Shown here: piece by piece, positions 1 to 8,760 of the stretch | Numbering within the stretch: position 1 is the first letter of the stretch | Layout: each line of letters opens with the position of its first letter | DNA from: Candidatus Fimimorpha faecalis | GTDB taxonomy: Bacteria; Bacillota; Clostridia; Lachnospirales; Lachnospiraceae | DNA: 47,985 nt | Direction: 5' to 3' | NCBI GenBank assembly: GCA_018712075.1 | Contig: DVHN01000016.1 | Location: forward strand, 1-47,985 | Position numbers and translations under genes: made by a program | Notes under the pieces: model-generated | What the model was told of the DNA's origin: nothing | What the model saw: only the letters and a program-made list of their open reading frames with translations | Databases searched by the model: none

Positions 1-90
1 GCGATATTCCCTTTTAATTCGCCGTCTTTCGTTTTTAAAGCAATAAACTTCATTCTTTCGTTTTTGCTGACTTCAGACGGCTCGCAGTGA

Positions 91-309
91 AAAAAGCGCT
101 GGCTTCCTCCAGAAAGATTTATTGAAGCAAATGACTTTACAGGAAAAACAGTAGTGCCTTTCTGCACTTTTTCTAGTTCTGGTTTAGGCGAAAGCGGGGA
201 ATTGTTGGCAGAAGCAGCTGGAACAGGAAACTGGTTGGAAGGTGAGAGATTTTCTTCGGGAGTTTCAGAAGAAACGGTACAGACTTGGGTTGAGGACTTA
301 GGAATATAA
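91..309 (+). pseudogene. C-terminal remnant of a flavodoxin
   Basis: The frame ending at the TAA at 307-309 encodes a clear flavodoxin C-terminus: a DFTGKTVVPFCT strand, a Ser/Gly-rich loop of the kind that closes the FMN site, then GNWLEG and an EE-V-WVEDLGI ending. Flavodoxins need about 80 more residues upstream, including the FMN phosphate loop. None are visible, because an in-frame TGA lies at 88-90 and similarity stops near base 117. The piece may be a truncated pseudogene, a rearranged copy, or a gene cut by a contig edge or assembly join. It faces metY and shares its terminator. The family call is firm; whether the gene is truly broken is not. Confidence 0.6.
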
Positions 310-342
310 CATAGAAGAAAAAAGAATGAATCGATTCTATAC

Positions 343-387
343 AGGGGATATTGCATTATGCTGCAACATCCCCTAGTTGTGTTTTTA
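343..387. terminator. Shared terminator between flavodoxin remnant and metY
   Basis: AGGGGAT at 343-349 pairs with ATCCCCT at 368-374. An inner TTGCA (351-355) pairs with TGCAA (362-366) around a six-base loop. TTTTT follows at 382-386 on the plus strand, and a T-rich run follows on the minus strand. It can stop both converging transcripts. Confidence 0.8.
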
Positions 388-1674
388 ACAAACAGCATCA
401 AAGCCGTGTTGTAAATCGGCGATAATGTCATCAATATGTTCCGTACCGATGGAAAGCCGAATCGTATTTGGCTTAATTCCGCAAGCTAGTAGTTCTTTCT
501 TAGAAAGCTGGGAATGGGTAGTAGAGGCAGGATGGATTACAAGTGATTTTACATCGGCGACATTTGCAAGTAAGGAGAAAAGTTCTAACGATTCCGTAAA
601 TTTTTTTGCTGTATTAGCATCTCCTTTTATTTCAAATGTGAAGATGGATGCAGCTCCGTTTGGAAAATATCGCTGATAAAGTTCTTTTTCATATCCCGTA
701 GCTAAAGATGGATGGTTTACTTTTTCTACTTTTGGATGGTTGTTTAAGAAATCAACGACTGCCAATGCGTTGGATACATGGCGTTCTACACGCAGCGATA
801 ATGTTTCCAGTCCTTGCAATAATAAAAAGGAATTAAATGGAGAAATGCAAGCTCCTTGATCTCGCATCAGCGTAGTACGAATTTTCATAATATAGGCAAG
901 ATTTCCACAGGCCTGTGTAAAAATAATTCCGTGATAAGATGGATTTGGAGCAGAAAGACCTGGAAATTTATTATTTTGTGCCCAATCGAATTTACCTGAG
1001 TCGATAATTACACCACCTAGTACCGTGCCATGTCCGCCAATAAATTTTGTAGCAGAATGGACAACAATATCGGCACCATGCTCAATGGGACGGAGCAGAT
1101 AGGGAGTCGCAAACGTGCTGTCTACAATAAATGGAATGCCATTTCGATGGGCAATTTCTGCAATGGCTTCCAAGTCAATCACATCCGCATTTGGATTTCC
1201 TAGTGTCTCTGCATAAAGAAGTTTTGTATTTGGCTGGATGGCTTGTTCAAAATTAGTTGGATTGGATGGGTCAACAAAAGTAGTAGAGATACCTTGTTCT
1301 TTTAATGTATTTGCAAATAAGTTATAGGTTCCGCCATAGAGATTGATGGAAGATACAATATGATCTCCTGCAATGGCAATATTTTGGATTGCATAAGTAA
1401 TTGCAGCAGAACCACTGGCAGTGGCAAGAGCTCCAGCGCCTCCTTCGAGCGCAGCGATACGTTCTTCAAAGACGGAATTGGTTGGATTCATAAGACGAGT
1501 ATAAATATTCCCTTCTTCCGTTAATGCGAATCGTCCAGCTGCCTGTGCAGAGTCTTTAAATACATAGGAAGTTGTTGCATAGATTGGAACAGCTCTGGCA
1601 TCTGTAGAAAGATCGGGTTGTTCTTGTCCGACATGGAGCTGTAATGTTTCAAATTTATAATTTTTCTTCTTCAT
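385..1674 (-). CDS. metY: O-acetylhomoserine sulfhydrylase / Cys-Met metabolism PLP enzyme
   Basis: The 429-residue protein belongs to the Cys/Met metabolism PLP family. It would make homocysteine from O-acetylhomoserine and sulfide, in the cytosol. Visible marks are the N-terminal [13 protein letters not shown], the substrate-site YTRLMNPTN, the cofactor-stacking LYGGTYNLF and the PLP lysine in [11 protein letters not shown]. Length fits MetY better than the shorter MetB/MetC enzymes. The ATG at 1672-1674 is chosen because AAGGAG lies 7-8 bases upstream and the protein opens as family members do; an upstream in-frame ATG at 1779 lies beyond the promoter. The gene is single, with its own promoter at 1744-1772. 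No SAM riboswitch fits in the roughly 60-base leader. Confidence 0.92.
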   Translation of the reverse strand: MKKKNYKFETLQLHVGQEQPDLSTDARAVPIYATTSYVFKDSAQAAGRFALTEEGNIYTRLMNPTNSVFEERIAALEGGAGALATASGSAAITYAIQNIAIAGDHIVSSINLYGGTYNLFANTLKEQGISTTFVDPSNPTNFEQAIQPNTKLLYAETLGNPNADVIDLEAIAEIAHRNGIPFIVDSTFATPYLLRPIEHGADIVVHSATKFIGGHGTVLGGVIIDSGKFDWAQNNKFPGLSAPNPSYHGIIFTQACGNLAYIMKIRTTLMRDQGACISPFNSFLLLQGLETLSLRVERHVSNALAVVDFLNNHPKVEKVNHPSLATGYEKELYQRYFPNGAASIFTFEIKGDANTAKKFTESLELFSLLANVADVKSLVIHPASTTHSQLSKKELLACGIKPNTIRLSIGTEHIDDIIADLQHGFDAVC

Positions 1675-1743
1675 AAAAATCTCCTTTTTGAAAATGATTC
1701 GTAACATATTTTGGAGTTGATAGGTAAATAGAAAACATTTTTT

Positions 1744-1772
1744 ATTATAGTGGAAGGTATAAAAACTGTCAA
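1744..1772 (-). promoter_or_regulatory. Consensus promoter of metY
   Basis: On the minus strand TTGACA (1767-1772) and TATAAT (1744-1749) are both perfect and are 17 bases apart. Transcription should start near 1737, giving a leader of about 60 bases. Confidence 0.88.
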
Positions 1773-1966
1773 ATGGCATAATTTTTTCTTTATTTTATTT
1801 AAATTGATCGAGATGAAACGAAAATGATTAAAATGATAGGAAAATTTTACTAAGATATAAAGAAATAGTATATTTAATTTATTAAAAAACAATATTCGTG
1901 TTTTCTCTCATCTATTATATAATACATTGGGGTAAAAAACGACACAATATTGAGAGGGTGAATATT

Positions 1967-3316
1967 ATGAAAAATGAAGTACAAACGCATATGTTTTCTA
2001 ACAGAGATTTAAGAAAGCTGTTAATTCCATTGGCATTGGATCAGTTACTAAACTCATTTATGGGAACTGTAGATACGTTAATGGTTAGTAATTTGGGGTC
2101 TTCTGCAATCTCAGCGGTATCACTTGTGGATTCTATTAATGTATTAATTATTCAAGCATTTTTTGCATTGGCAGCTGGAGGTACGGTAATCTGTTCTCAA
2201 TATATGGGATGCGGGGACCGTAAAAATGCAACACGATCGGCAAAACAATTGGTTTTTATTACATTATTTTTATCGCTAATTGTTTCGGCGGTTTGTCTTG
2301 TTGGAAATGAAGCAATTTTACGTTTGATTTTTGGACAAGTAGAAGAGAGTGTTATGGTAAATGCAAGGCAGTATTTTTATATTACTGCAATTTCATTCCC
2401 ATTTATTGCGTTATATGATGATGGAGCTTCTATTTTCCGTTCCCAAGAAAATAGTCGATTTCCAATGACTGTTTCTCTTTTGGCGAATGTAATTAATATT
2501 GGATTAAATTATTTTTTTGTTTGGATCGTACATTTTGGCGTTGCAGGAGCGGCAATTGCTACATTAATTTCAAGAGCATTTTCTATGATTACCGTGTTGG
2601 TTGCACTTAGAAATCCAAACTGGAAAATTTCATTAACACATTATTTTCGTATTCGTCCTGATTGGGCACAAATTAAAAAAATACTGTATGTAGGAATTCC
2701 ATCAGGAATTGAAAACAGTATGTTTCAGTTTGGAAAATTGGCAATTCAGTCTTCCGTCTCTTTGATGGGAACTGCGGCGATTGCAGCACAGGGAATGACG
2801 AATATTATAGAGAGTTTAAATGGTATTATGGCAATTGGAGTTGGAATTGGACTTATGACAATTGTGGGAGAGTGTATTGGAGCGGGGAGAAAAGATGAAG
2901 CAATTTATTATATGAAAAAACTTTGTATCATTGCAGAAATTGTATTGTTAGCAGGATGTTTGCTCTTTTTTGTCTTAGTAAGGCCAATTACTTATTTTGG
3001 AGGAATGGAGCCAGAAAGTGCCAAACTATGTATCTTTATGGTGACATGTATTACGATTGTAAAGCCAATTGTCTGGATGTTTTCTTTTATTCCAGCTTAT
3101 GGTTTTCGAGCAGCAGGAGATGTACGATTTACGATGTCGGTATCTGTAATTTCCATGTGGCTATTTCGGGTTACACTTGCAACAATTTTGGCAAGAATGT
3201 TTCAGATGGGACCGATTGCAGTATGGATTGGTATGTTTACCGACTGGACGATTCGAGGAGTTATCTTTTCATTCCGTTTTCACAGCAGGAAATGGCTGAA
3301 TCATCAGATAATTTAG
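1967..3316 (+). CDS. MATE family multidrug/Na+ efflux transporter
   Basis: A 449-residue hydrophobic protein with about 12 membrane segments. Visible MATE marks are RDLRKLLIPLALDQLLN at the N-terminus, the FMGTVDTLMVS stretch of the first helices, and GVAGAAIATLISR around residue 200. It would export organic cations or other small molecules using an ion gradient; the substrate cannot be read from sequence. The ATG at 1967 is chosen over an earlier in-frame ATG at 1898 because GAGAGGGTG lies just upstream and family members start close to this point. It is divergent from metY and is followed by its own terminator. A TATAAT at 1918-1923 may be its -10, but no good -35 was found. Confidence 0.9.
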   Translation: MKNEVQTHMFSNRDLRKLLIPLALDQLLNSFMGTVDTLMVSNLGSSAISAVSLVDSINVLIIQAFFALAAGGTVICSQYMGCGDRKNATRSAKQLVFITLFLSLIVSAVCLVGNEAILRLIFGQVEESVMVNARQYFYITAISFPFIALYDDGASIFRSQENSRFPMTVSLLANVINIGLNYFFVWIVHFGVAGAAIATLISRAFSMITVLVALRNPNWKISLTHYFRIRPDWAQIKKILYVGIPSGIENSMFQFGKLAIQSSVSLMGTAAIAAQGMTNIIESLNGIMAIGVGIGLMTIVGECIGAGRKDEAIYYMKKLCIIAEIVLLAGCLLFFVLVRPITYFGGMEPESAKLCIFMVTCITIVKPIVWMFSFIPAYGFRAAGDVRFTMSVSVISMWLFRVTLATILARMFQMGPIAVWIGMFTDWTIRGVIFSFRFHSRKWLNHQII

Positions 3317-3382
3317 AGGAGTTTTTTATAGAGAAACAACGAATTAAAAAACAATACATATAGTTAAACATTAATAATAAAG

Positions 3383-3436
3383 ACATCCAGTAGAAAATCT
3401 TTTTATTATAAAAGAAATATTGCTGGATGTTTTTTA
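3383..3436 (+). terminator. Terminator after MATE gene
   Basis: ACATCCAG (3383-3390) pairs with CTGGATGT (3423-3430). A second inner TCTTTT/AAAAGA stem is possible, and a T run follows. The rest of 3317-3503 holds no gene that I can support. Confidence 0.75.
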
Positions 3437-3503
3437 TTAAGACTAATTTTATCGGAAATATATACAGCGAGTGTCGAATTATAAATTGCTTTTATCCTAC
3501 CAG

Positions 3504-3532
3504 TTGTAAAATAAAATATGGTATGCTATAAT
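3504..3532 (+). promoter_or_regulatory. Promoter of the sanA/ydcF-like gene
   Basis: TTGTAA (3504-3509), 17 bases, TATAAT (3527-3532), with an extended -10 TG at 3524-3525. Confidence 0.8.
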
Positions 3533-3566
3533 CAGTATGCCAAAAAGGGAGACTTAGGAGGAATCT

Positions 3567-4316
3567 ATGAAGATACATTGGAAGAAATGGCTGATTGGAT
3601 TTGTAATTTTTGTTATTCTAATAGGATGTTATGGATTAGGCGTTAATTTCTATATGAAAGCATCGGTAGAAGAGAAGATTCTGTCAGTTGAAGACGCAGC
3701 TAGGACAGAAGCCGATTGTATTTTGGTGCTTGGGGCAGGTGTCAGAGAGGATGGTACGCCAAGTCCATTGTTACAGGAACGGTTGGATATGGGGGTTCGA
3801 TTATATGACTTAGGGGCATCTGCAAAAATTTTGATGAGTGGAGATCATGGACGTGCAGATTATGATGAAGTCAATAAAATGAAGGAATATGCAGTGGAAA
3901 ATGGAGTTTCTTCTCACGATGTTTTTATGGACCATGCAGGTTTTTCTACTTATGAAAGTATGTATCGTGCGAGAGATGTTTTCCAAGTGAAAAAATTAAT
4001 TATCATAACACAGCAGTATCATCTGTATCGTGCCCTATATGTGGCAGAAAAGCTGGGATTAGAAGCTTACGGAGTTGCAGCAGATCAAATGGTTTATAAT
4101 GGACAATGGTATCGAGAGTTAAGGGAGATATTGGCAAGAAACAAAGATTTTATCCATACATGCCTGCGTCCAAAACCAAACTATCTTGGAGATGCGATTC
4201 CAATTAACGGAGACGGAGATGTTACAAATGATAAAGCTGAACGTGACGAGGTTATGAGAAAAAAAGCATCAGGATTAGAAAATGAGGTTGGCTATGAGAA
4301 AAGCGGCGAATTGTGA
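3567..4316 (+). CDS. SanA/YdcF-like membrane protein (DUF218)
   Basis: A 249-residue protein with one N-terminal membrane helix (residues about 8-28) and an extracytoplasmic DUF218 domain. Visible marks are ADCILVLGAGVREDG-PSPLL, the KILMSGDHG strand, the STYESM-RARD stretch and IITQQYHLYRALYVA. The Escherichia SanA relative affects envelope permeability to vancomycin, and DUF218 proteins are of uncertain biochemical role. AGGAGG sits five bases before the ATG. The last 40 residues are charged and outside the domain. The gene overlaps the next small one by 23 bases, so the two are probably cotranscribed from the promoter at 3504. Confidence 0.85.
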   Translation: MKIHWKKWLIGFVIFVILIGCYGLGVNFYMKASVEEKILSVEDAARTEADCILVLGAGVREDGTPSPLLQERLDMGVRLYDLGASAKILMSGDHGRADYDEVNKMKEYAVENGVSSHDVFMDHAGFSTYESMYRARDVFQVKKLIIITQQYHLYRALYVAEKLGLEAYGVAADQMVYNGQWYRELREILARNKDFIHTCLRPKPNYLGDAIPINGDGDVTNDKAERDEVMRKKASGLENEVGYEKSGEL

Positions 4317-4476
4317 GTATTGTATGAATTATATATATGAAGAGGAGTATGGATATTATATTTGTGAGATGGATTTGGATGAGGATGAAATGGTGAAGTT
4401 CATGACAAATACGTTTCGGGAATGTCCCTATTTCCGTTATGGGGACGAATATCAAATTGTAAAGAAACAAGGTTAA
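4294..4476 (+). CDS. DUF6472-type small Cys-containing protein
   Basis: A 60-residue acidic protein with NCEYC-NYIY near its start, a CEMDLDEDEM centre and ECPYFRYGDEY near its end. Four cysteines spaced this way suggest a small metal-binding or disulfide fold. I recognise the pattern as the Lachnospiraceae DUF6472 family, of unknown function, which often sits just before miaB as it does here. I chose the ATG at 4294 (GAGG six bases upstream, start close to the first Cys). An in-frame ATG at 4282 would add four residues and cannot be excluded. Confidence 0.75.
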   Translation: MRKAANCEYCMNYIYEEEYGYYICEMDLDEDEMVKFMTNTFRECPYFRYGDEYQIVKKQG

Positions 4477-4489
4477 ATAAAAAAACAGT

Positions 4490-4518
4490 TTGACAAATGC
4501 TTGAGATTTCCTTAGTAT
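4490..4518 (+). promoter_or_regulatory. Promoter of the miaB-mutS-mutL-miaA cluster
   Basis: TTGACA (4490-4495), 17 bases, TAGTAT (4513-4518), placed 34 bases before the miaB start. Confidence 0.7.
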
Positions 4519-4551
4519 AGAAAAAGTGAATGAAAGAGATAGAGGTGCGAT

Positions 4552-6003
4552 ATGTATAATTACATTGATTTGGATAAAGTGAATTTAGAAGGGGCAGCGC
4601 CAGAAAAGGAGCCAGAACGTCAGTATTATTTTATGGCAAAGGTCAGAGAATTAGTGGCAGAGCAGGCGAAAGAATTGGGACATGCGCCAAGAGTATATAA
4701 TCTGGTAGTTGGATGTCAGATGAATGCGAAGGATTCGGAAAAGCTGCTTGGAATTTTGAGAGAAGTCGGATATGAAGAAACCGAGAGCGAGGATGGAGCC
4801 GATCTAGTTATTTATAATACTTGTACAGTTCGAGAAAATGCCAATCAAAAAGTGTATGGGCGTCTGGGCTATTTAAATAGTCTAAAACGGCTGCATCCTC
4901 ATATGATGATTGCACTTTGCGGTTGTATGATGCAGGAGCCGACAGTAGTGGAAACGATTAAGAAGAGCTATCGTTTTGTAGATATGGTGTTTGGAACTCA
5001 TAATATTTTCAAGCTGGCAGAAATCTTATACCAGAGAATGGTAAGCAAAAAAATGGTCATTGATATTTGGGAAGGTACGACGGAGATTATCGAAGACCTT
5101 CCAGCGGAGCGAAAATATCCGTTCAAATCAGGTGTGAATATTATGTTTGGCTGCAATAATTTTTGCAGTTACTGCATTGTTCCATATGTAAGAGGCAGAG
5201 AACGCAGCCGTAATCCAGAAGATATCATTCATGAAATCGAAGGATTGGTGGCGGATGGAGTTGTAGAAGTTATGCTGCTTGGGCAAAACGTGAATTCTTA
5301 TGGAAAAACATTAAAAGAGCCAATTAGTTTTGCGCAGCTGCTTCGCCGTGTGGAACAAATCGAAGGCTTGGAACGAATTCGTTTTATGACTTCTCATCCA
5401 AAGGATTTATCCGATGAATTAATTGAAGTGATGAAGGAATCGAAAAAGATTTGCCGTCATCTGCATTTGCCGTTACAGTCTGGAAGTACAAGAATTTTAA
5501 GGGAAATGAATCGGCATTATACGAAGGAACAATATTTGGCATTGGCACAAAAAATTCGTACAGCGATTCCAGATATTTCTTTAACAACGGATATTATTGT
5601 AGGTTTTCCAGGAGAGACAGAAGAAGACTTTTTAGAAACAATGGATGTTGTAGAAAAAGTACGTTATGACAGTGCATTTACGTTTATTTATTCGAAAAGA
5701 ACAGGTACTCCAGCAGCATCTATGGAAAATCAAGTTCCGGCAGCCGATGTAAAAAATCGTTTTGATCGTTTGTTAAAGCAGGTACAGCGTATTTCTACAG
5801 AAATGAGTGGAAAAGATGTGGGAAAGACGATGGACGCATTGGTAGAGGGAGTTGATGAAAAAAATAAAGATCTTTTGACAGGACGCCTGAGCAATAATGT
5901 TATGGTTCATTTTCCAGGAGATGTATCTTTGATTGGAACAATTGTTCCAGTGAAATTAGAACAATCGAAAGGTTTTTACTATATAGGAACAAAAGCAGAA
6001 TAG
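4552..6003 (+). CDS. miaB: tRNA-2-methylthio-N6-isopentenyladenosine synthase
   Basis: MiaB adds a methylthio group to i6A37 of tRNAs reading UNN codons. The 483-residue protein has the UPF0004 domain (Cys55 in GCQMN, Cys91 in NTCTVRENA, Cys125 in CGCM), the radical SAM cluster C201-x3-C205-x2-C208 and a C-terminal TRAM domain (about residues 415-480). It carries an N-terminal extension of about 45 residues typical of clostridial MiaB. The partner miaA, which makes the i6A substrate, lies in the same gene run at 10748, so both steps of the modification are encoded here. Confidence 0.96.
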   Translation: MYNYIDLDKVNLEGAAPEKEPERQYYFMAKVRELVAEQAKELGHAPRVYNLVVGCQMNAKDSEKLLGILREVGYEETESEDGADLVIYNTCTVRENANQKVYGRLGYLNSLKRLHPHMMIALCGCMMQEPTVVETIKKSYRFVDMVFGTHNIFKLAEILYQRMVSKKMVIDIWEGTTEIIEDLPAERKYPFKSGVNIMFGCNNFCSYCIVPYVRGRERSRNPEDIIHEIEGLVADGVVEVMLLGQNVNSYGKTLKEPISFAQLLRRVEQIEGLERIRFMTSHPKDLSDELIEVMKESKKICRHLHLPLQSGSTRILREMNRHYTKEQYLALAQKIRTAIPDISLTTDIIVGFPGETEEDFLETMDVVEKVRYDSAFTFIYSKRTGTPAASMENQVPAADVKNRFDRLLKQVQRISTEMSGKDVGKTMDALVEGVDEKNKDLLTGRLSNNVMVHFPGDVSLIGTIVPVKLEQSKGFYYIGTKAE

Positions 6004-6020
6004 AAGAGAGGGACCTCAAA

Positions 6021-8675
6021 TTGACACAGTTATCTCCAATGATGCAGCAGTATAGGAACACAAAAAAAGAATATGAAGACTGCATTTTATTTTATCGTCT
6101 TGGTGACTTTTATGAAATGTTTTTTGATGATGCGTTAACTGCCTCGAGAGAATTGGAAATTACATTAACAGGAAAAGACTGCGGATTAGAAGAACGGGCA
6201 CCAATGTGTGGAGTTCCCTATCATGCAGCGGAAACATATTTAAATCGCCTTGTACAAAAAGGATATAAAGTCGCAATTGCAGAGCAAGTAGAAGATCCAA
6301 AGGCAGCAAAGGGGATTGTAAAAAGAGAAGTGGTGCGGGTGGTAACGCCAGGCACCATTTTAAATGCAACTGCGTTGGACGAAGGAAAAAATAATTATCT
6401 GATGGCAATTTTTTATGTCGATGGACGTTATGGTATTTCGATTGCAGATGTTACAACTGGGGATTATTTTGTAACAGAGATGGAAAAGTCACAAGAATTG
6501 TTAGATGAGATTTATAAGTTTACTCCGTCAGAAATCATCTATAACCATGCATTTTGCATGAGTGGAACGGATTTGGAACATTTAGAAAATCAGATCCATT
6601 TTGTAGTTTCAGCGTTGGAAGACCGATATTTTAATGAAGAAAATTGCCAGAAAATTTTGATAGAACATTTTCATGTAGGGCAGTTAAGTGAATTAGGGTT
6701 AGAAGCGTATCCAGTTGGTTTAATCGCTTCGGGGGCATTGATGCAGTATTTATATGAAACACAGAAAACCGATATGTCTCATATTACTGCATTGCAGCCC
6801 TATACCGTTGGAAAGTATATGATTATTGATACTTCCACAAGAAGAAATTTGGAATTAACGGAAACACTTCGAGAAAAACAAAAAAAAGGCAGTCTGTTAT
6901 GGGTGTTGGATAAGACCAAAACTGCAATGGGAGCCAGACTTTTACGCAATTATATTGAACAACCATTGATTGACCGTTCTGAAATTTTAAAACGGCAGCA
7001 GGCAGTTGCAGAGCTTGGAAAACATTATATTTTAAGAGAAGAACTGCGGGAATATTTAAATTCAATTTATGATTTAGAGCGTCTAATTGGAAGAATTAGT
7101 TATTGTACGGCAAATCCAAGAGATTTGATTGCATTTAAAAATTCATTGGAAATGATTCCTTATATCAAACAAATTTTAAAAGAATTCCAAACTCCAGCGT
7201 TAAGGGAAATTGAAGAGAATATGGATTCGTTAGAAGATATTTATGAATTGATTGAACAATCAATTGTAGATACTCCTCCAATTGCAATTAAAGAGGGTGG
7301 AATTATTAAAGAAGGATTTGATGAAGAAGCTGATAAACTGCGCCACTCTAAGACAGAGGGAAAAACATGGCTCTCAGAGTTAGAACAAAAGGAACGGGAA
7401 CGTACTGGAATTCGAAATATGAAAATCAAATACAATAAAGTATTTGGCTATTATTTAGAAGTAACGAATTCATTTAAGGATTTAGTACCAGAAGATTATA
7501 CAAGAAAACAGACCCTTACCAATGCAGAACGTTATATTACTCCAAGATTAAAGGAATTGGAGGATATGATTTTAGGTGCAGAAGATAAGCTTTATGCATT
7601 GGAATATCAGCTGTTTTGTACGGTACGAGACAGTATTGCAGCACAGGTACTGCGTATTCAGCAGACAGCCAAAGCAATTGCCAAATTAGATGTATTAGTT
7701 TCATTTTCTTCCGTGGCAGAACGACAGAATTATGTAAAGCCAAATATCAATGACCGGGGAATTATTGATATTAAAAATGGACGTCATCCAGTTGTAGAAC
7801 AGATGATTCCAAACAATATGTTTGTAGCAAATGATAGTTACTTAGACAATTCTTCCAATCGAGTAGCGATTATTACAGGACCGAATATGGCTGGAAAATC
7901 GACTTATATGAGACAAGTTGCATTGATTACATTGATGGCTCAGATTGGAAGCTTTGTGCCAGCAGATTTTGCCAATATTGGAATCTGTGACCGGATTTTC
8001 ACTCGTGTAGGAGCATCGGATGATCTGGCTTCTGGGCAAAGTACTTTTATGGTGGAAATGACAGAAGTCGCAAACATATTGAAAAATGCGACGAAACGCA
8101 GTCTGATTGTGTTGGATGAGATTGGACGAGGAACGAGTACGTTTGATGGGATGAGTATTGCATGGGCAGTGGTAGAACATATTGCAGATACAAAGACACT
8201 TGGGGCAAAAACATTGTTTGCAACACATTATCATGAGCTAACAGAGCTAGAAGGCGCACTTTCTGGTGTGAATAATTATTGTATTGCAGTGAAAGAACAG
8301 GGAGATGATGTTGTTTTTCTAAGAAAAATTATTCGAGGCGGAGCGGATAAAAGTTATGGAATTCAAGTTGCGAAACTTGCAGGCGTTCCAGATAAAGTCA
8401 TTCAAAGAGCAAAAGAGTTAGTAGAAGAATTAAGCGATGCAGATATCGCCAGTCGTGCAAAAGAAGTTGCACAGCTTTCTTCCAGTACGACAAAGAAAAA
8501 AAAGAGAATTCCAAAGTTGGATGAAGTCGATTCCAATCAACTTCGGCTGTTTGATACGGTAAAGGATGATGATATTATTGCAGAGATTCGAGATTTGGAA
8601 CTTGGAAGAATGACTCCAATTGATGCATTGAATATGTTATATCAAATGCAGACACAAATTAAAAATCGCATTTAA
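6021..8675 (+). CDS. mutS: DNA mismatch repair protein MutS
   Basis: MutS recognises mispairs and recruits MutL. The 884-residue protein is full length: mismatch-reading GDFYEMF at about residue 30, connector and lever domains, Walker A GPNMAGKST at about 620, Walker B VLDEIGRGTST and the ATHYHEL motif. The start is a TTG at 6021, with AGAGAGGGA about 10 bases upstream and the family's usual opening (L-PMMQQY) right after it. It lies 17 bases after miaB. The last residues (ALNMLYQMQ) match the usual MutS helix-turn-helix end. Confidence 0.97.
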   Translation: MTQLSPMMQQYRNTKKEYEDCILFYRLGDFYEMFFDDALTASRELEITLTGKDCGLEERAPMCGVPYHAAETYLNRLVQKGYKVAIAEQVEDPKAAKGIVKREVVRVVTPGTILNATALDEGKNNYLMAIFYVDGRYGISIADVTTGDYFVTEMEKSQELLDEIYKFTPSEIIYNHAFCMSGTDLEHLENQIHFVVSALEDRYFNEENCQKILIEHFHVGQLSELGLEAYPVGLIASGALMQYLYETQKTDMSHITALQPYTVGKYMIIDTSTRRNLELTETLREKQKKGSLLWVLDKTKTAMGARLLRNYIEQPLIDRSEILKRQQAVAELGKHYILREELREYLNSIYDLERLIGRISYCTANPRDLIAFKNSLEMIPYIKQILKEFQTPALREIEENMDSLEDIYELIEQSIVDTPPIAIKEGGIIKEGFDEEADKLRHSKTEGKTWLSELEQKERERTGIRNMKIKYNKVFGYYLEVTNSFKDLVPEDYTRKQTLTNAERYITPRLKELEDMILGAEDKLYALEYQLFCTVRDSIAAQVLRIQQTAKAIAKLDVLVSFSSVAERQNYVKPNINDRGIIDIKNGRHPVVEQMIPNNMFVANDSYLDNSSNRVAIITGPNMAGKSTYMRQVALITLMAQIGSFVPADFANIGICDRIFTRVGASDDLASGQSTFMVEMTEVANILKNATKRSLIVLDEIGRGTSTFDGMSIAWAVVEHIADTKTLGAKTLFATHYHELTELEGALSGVNNYCIAVKEQGDDVVFLRKIIRGGADKSYGIQVAKLAGVPDKVIQRAKELVEELSDADIASRAKEVAQLSSSTTKKKKRIPKLDEVDSNQLRLFDTVKDDDIIAEIRDLELGRMTPIDALNMLYQMQTQIKNRI

Positions 8676-8760
8676 CCGAATCAAGGAAGTCCCCTGTTTC
8701 AATTGTGAAGAGCAATAAGCAGTGGGGGAAGTGTTTGATCCATTTAAAGGAGGTAGACCA

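Noticed and set aside
1-358. Open minus-strand frame of about 119 codons, starting ATG at 356-358, running off the left end.
   Set aside because: It is antisense to the clear flavodoxin end, starts within the terminator hairpin and has no ribosome site. It may be partly real left of about base 110, but I cannot support it.
1675-1743. SAM or T-box riboswitch for metY.
   Set aside because: The leader is only about 60 bases and shows no SAM-I core or T-box sequence.
7842-8234. 130-residue minus-strand frame.
   Set aside because: It lies wholly inside the MutS ATPase domain, whose motifs are intact; a shadow.
8676-8760. Hairpin between mutS and mutL formed by the C-run near 8691 and the G-run near 8724.
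   Set aside because: Pairing is short and bulged with no T run; not enough to call a terminator.
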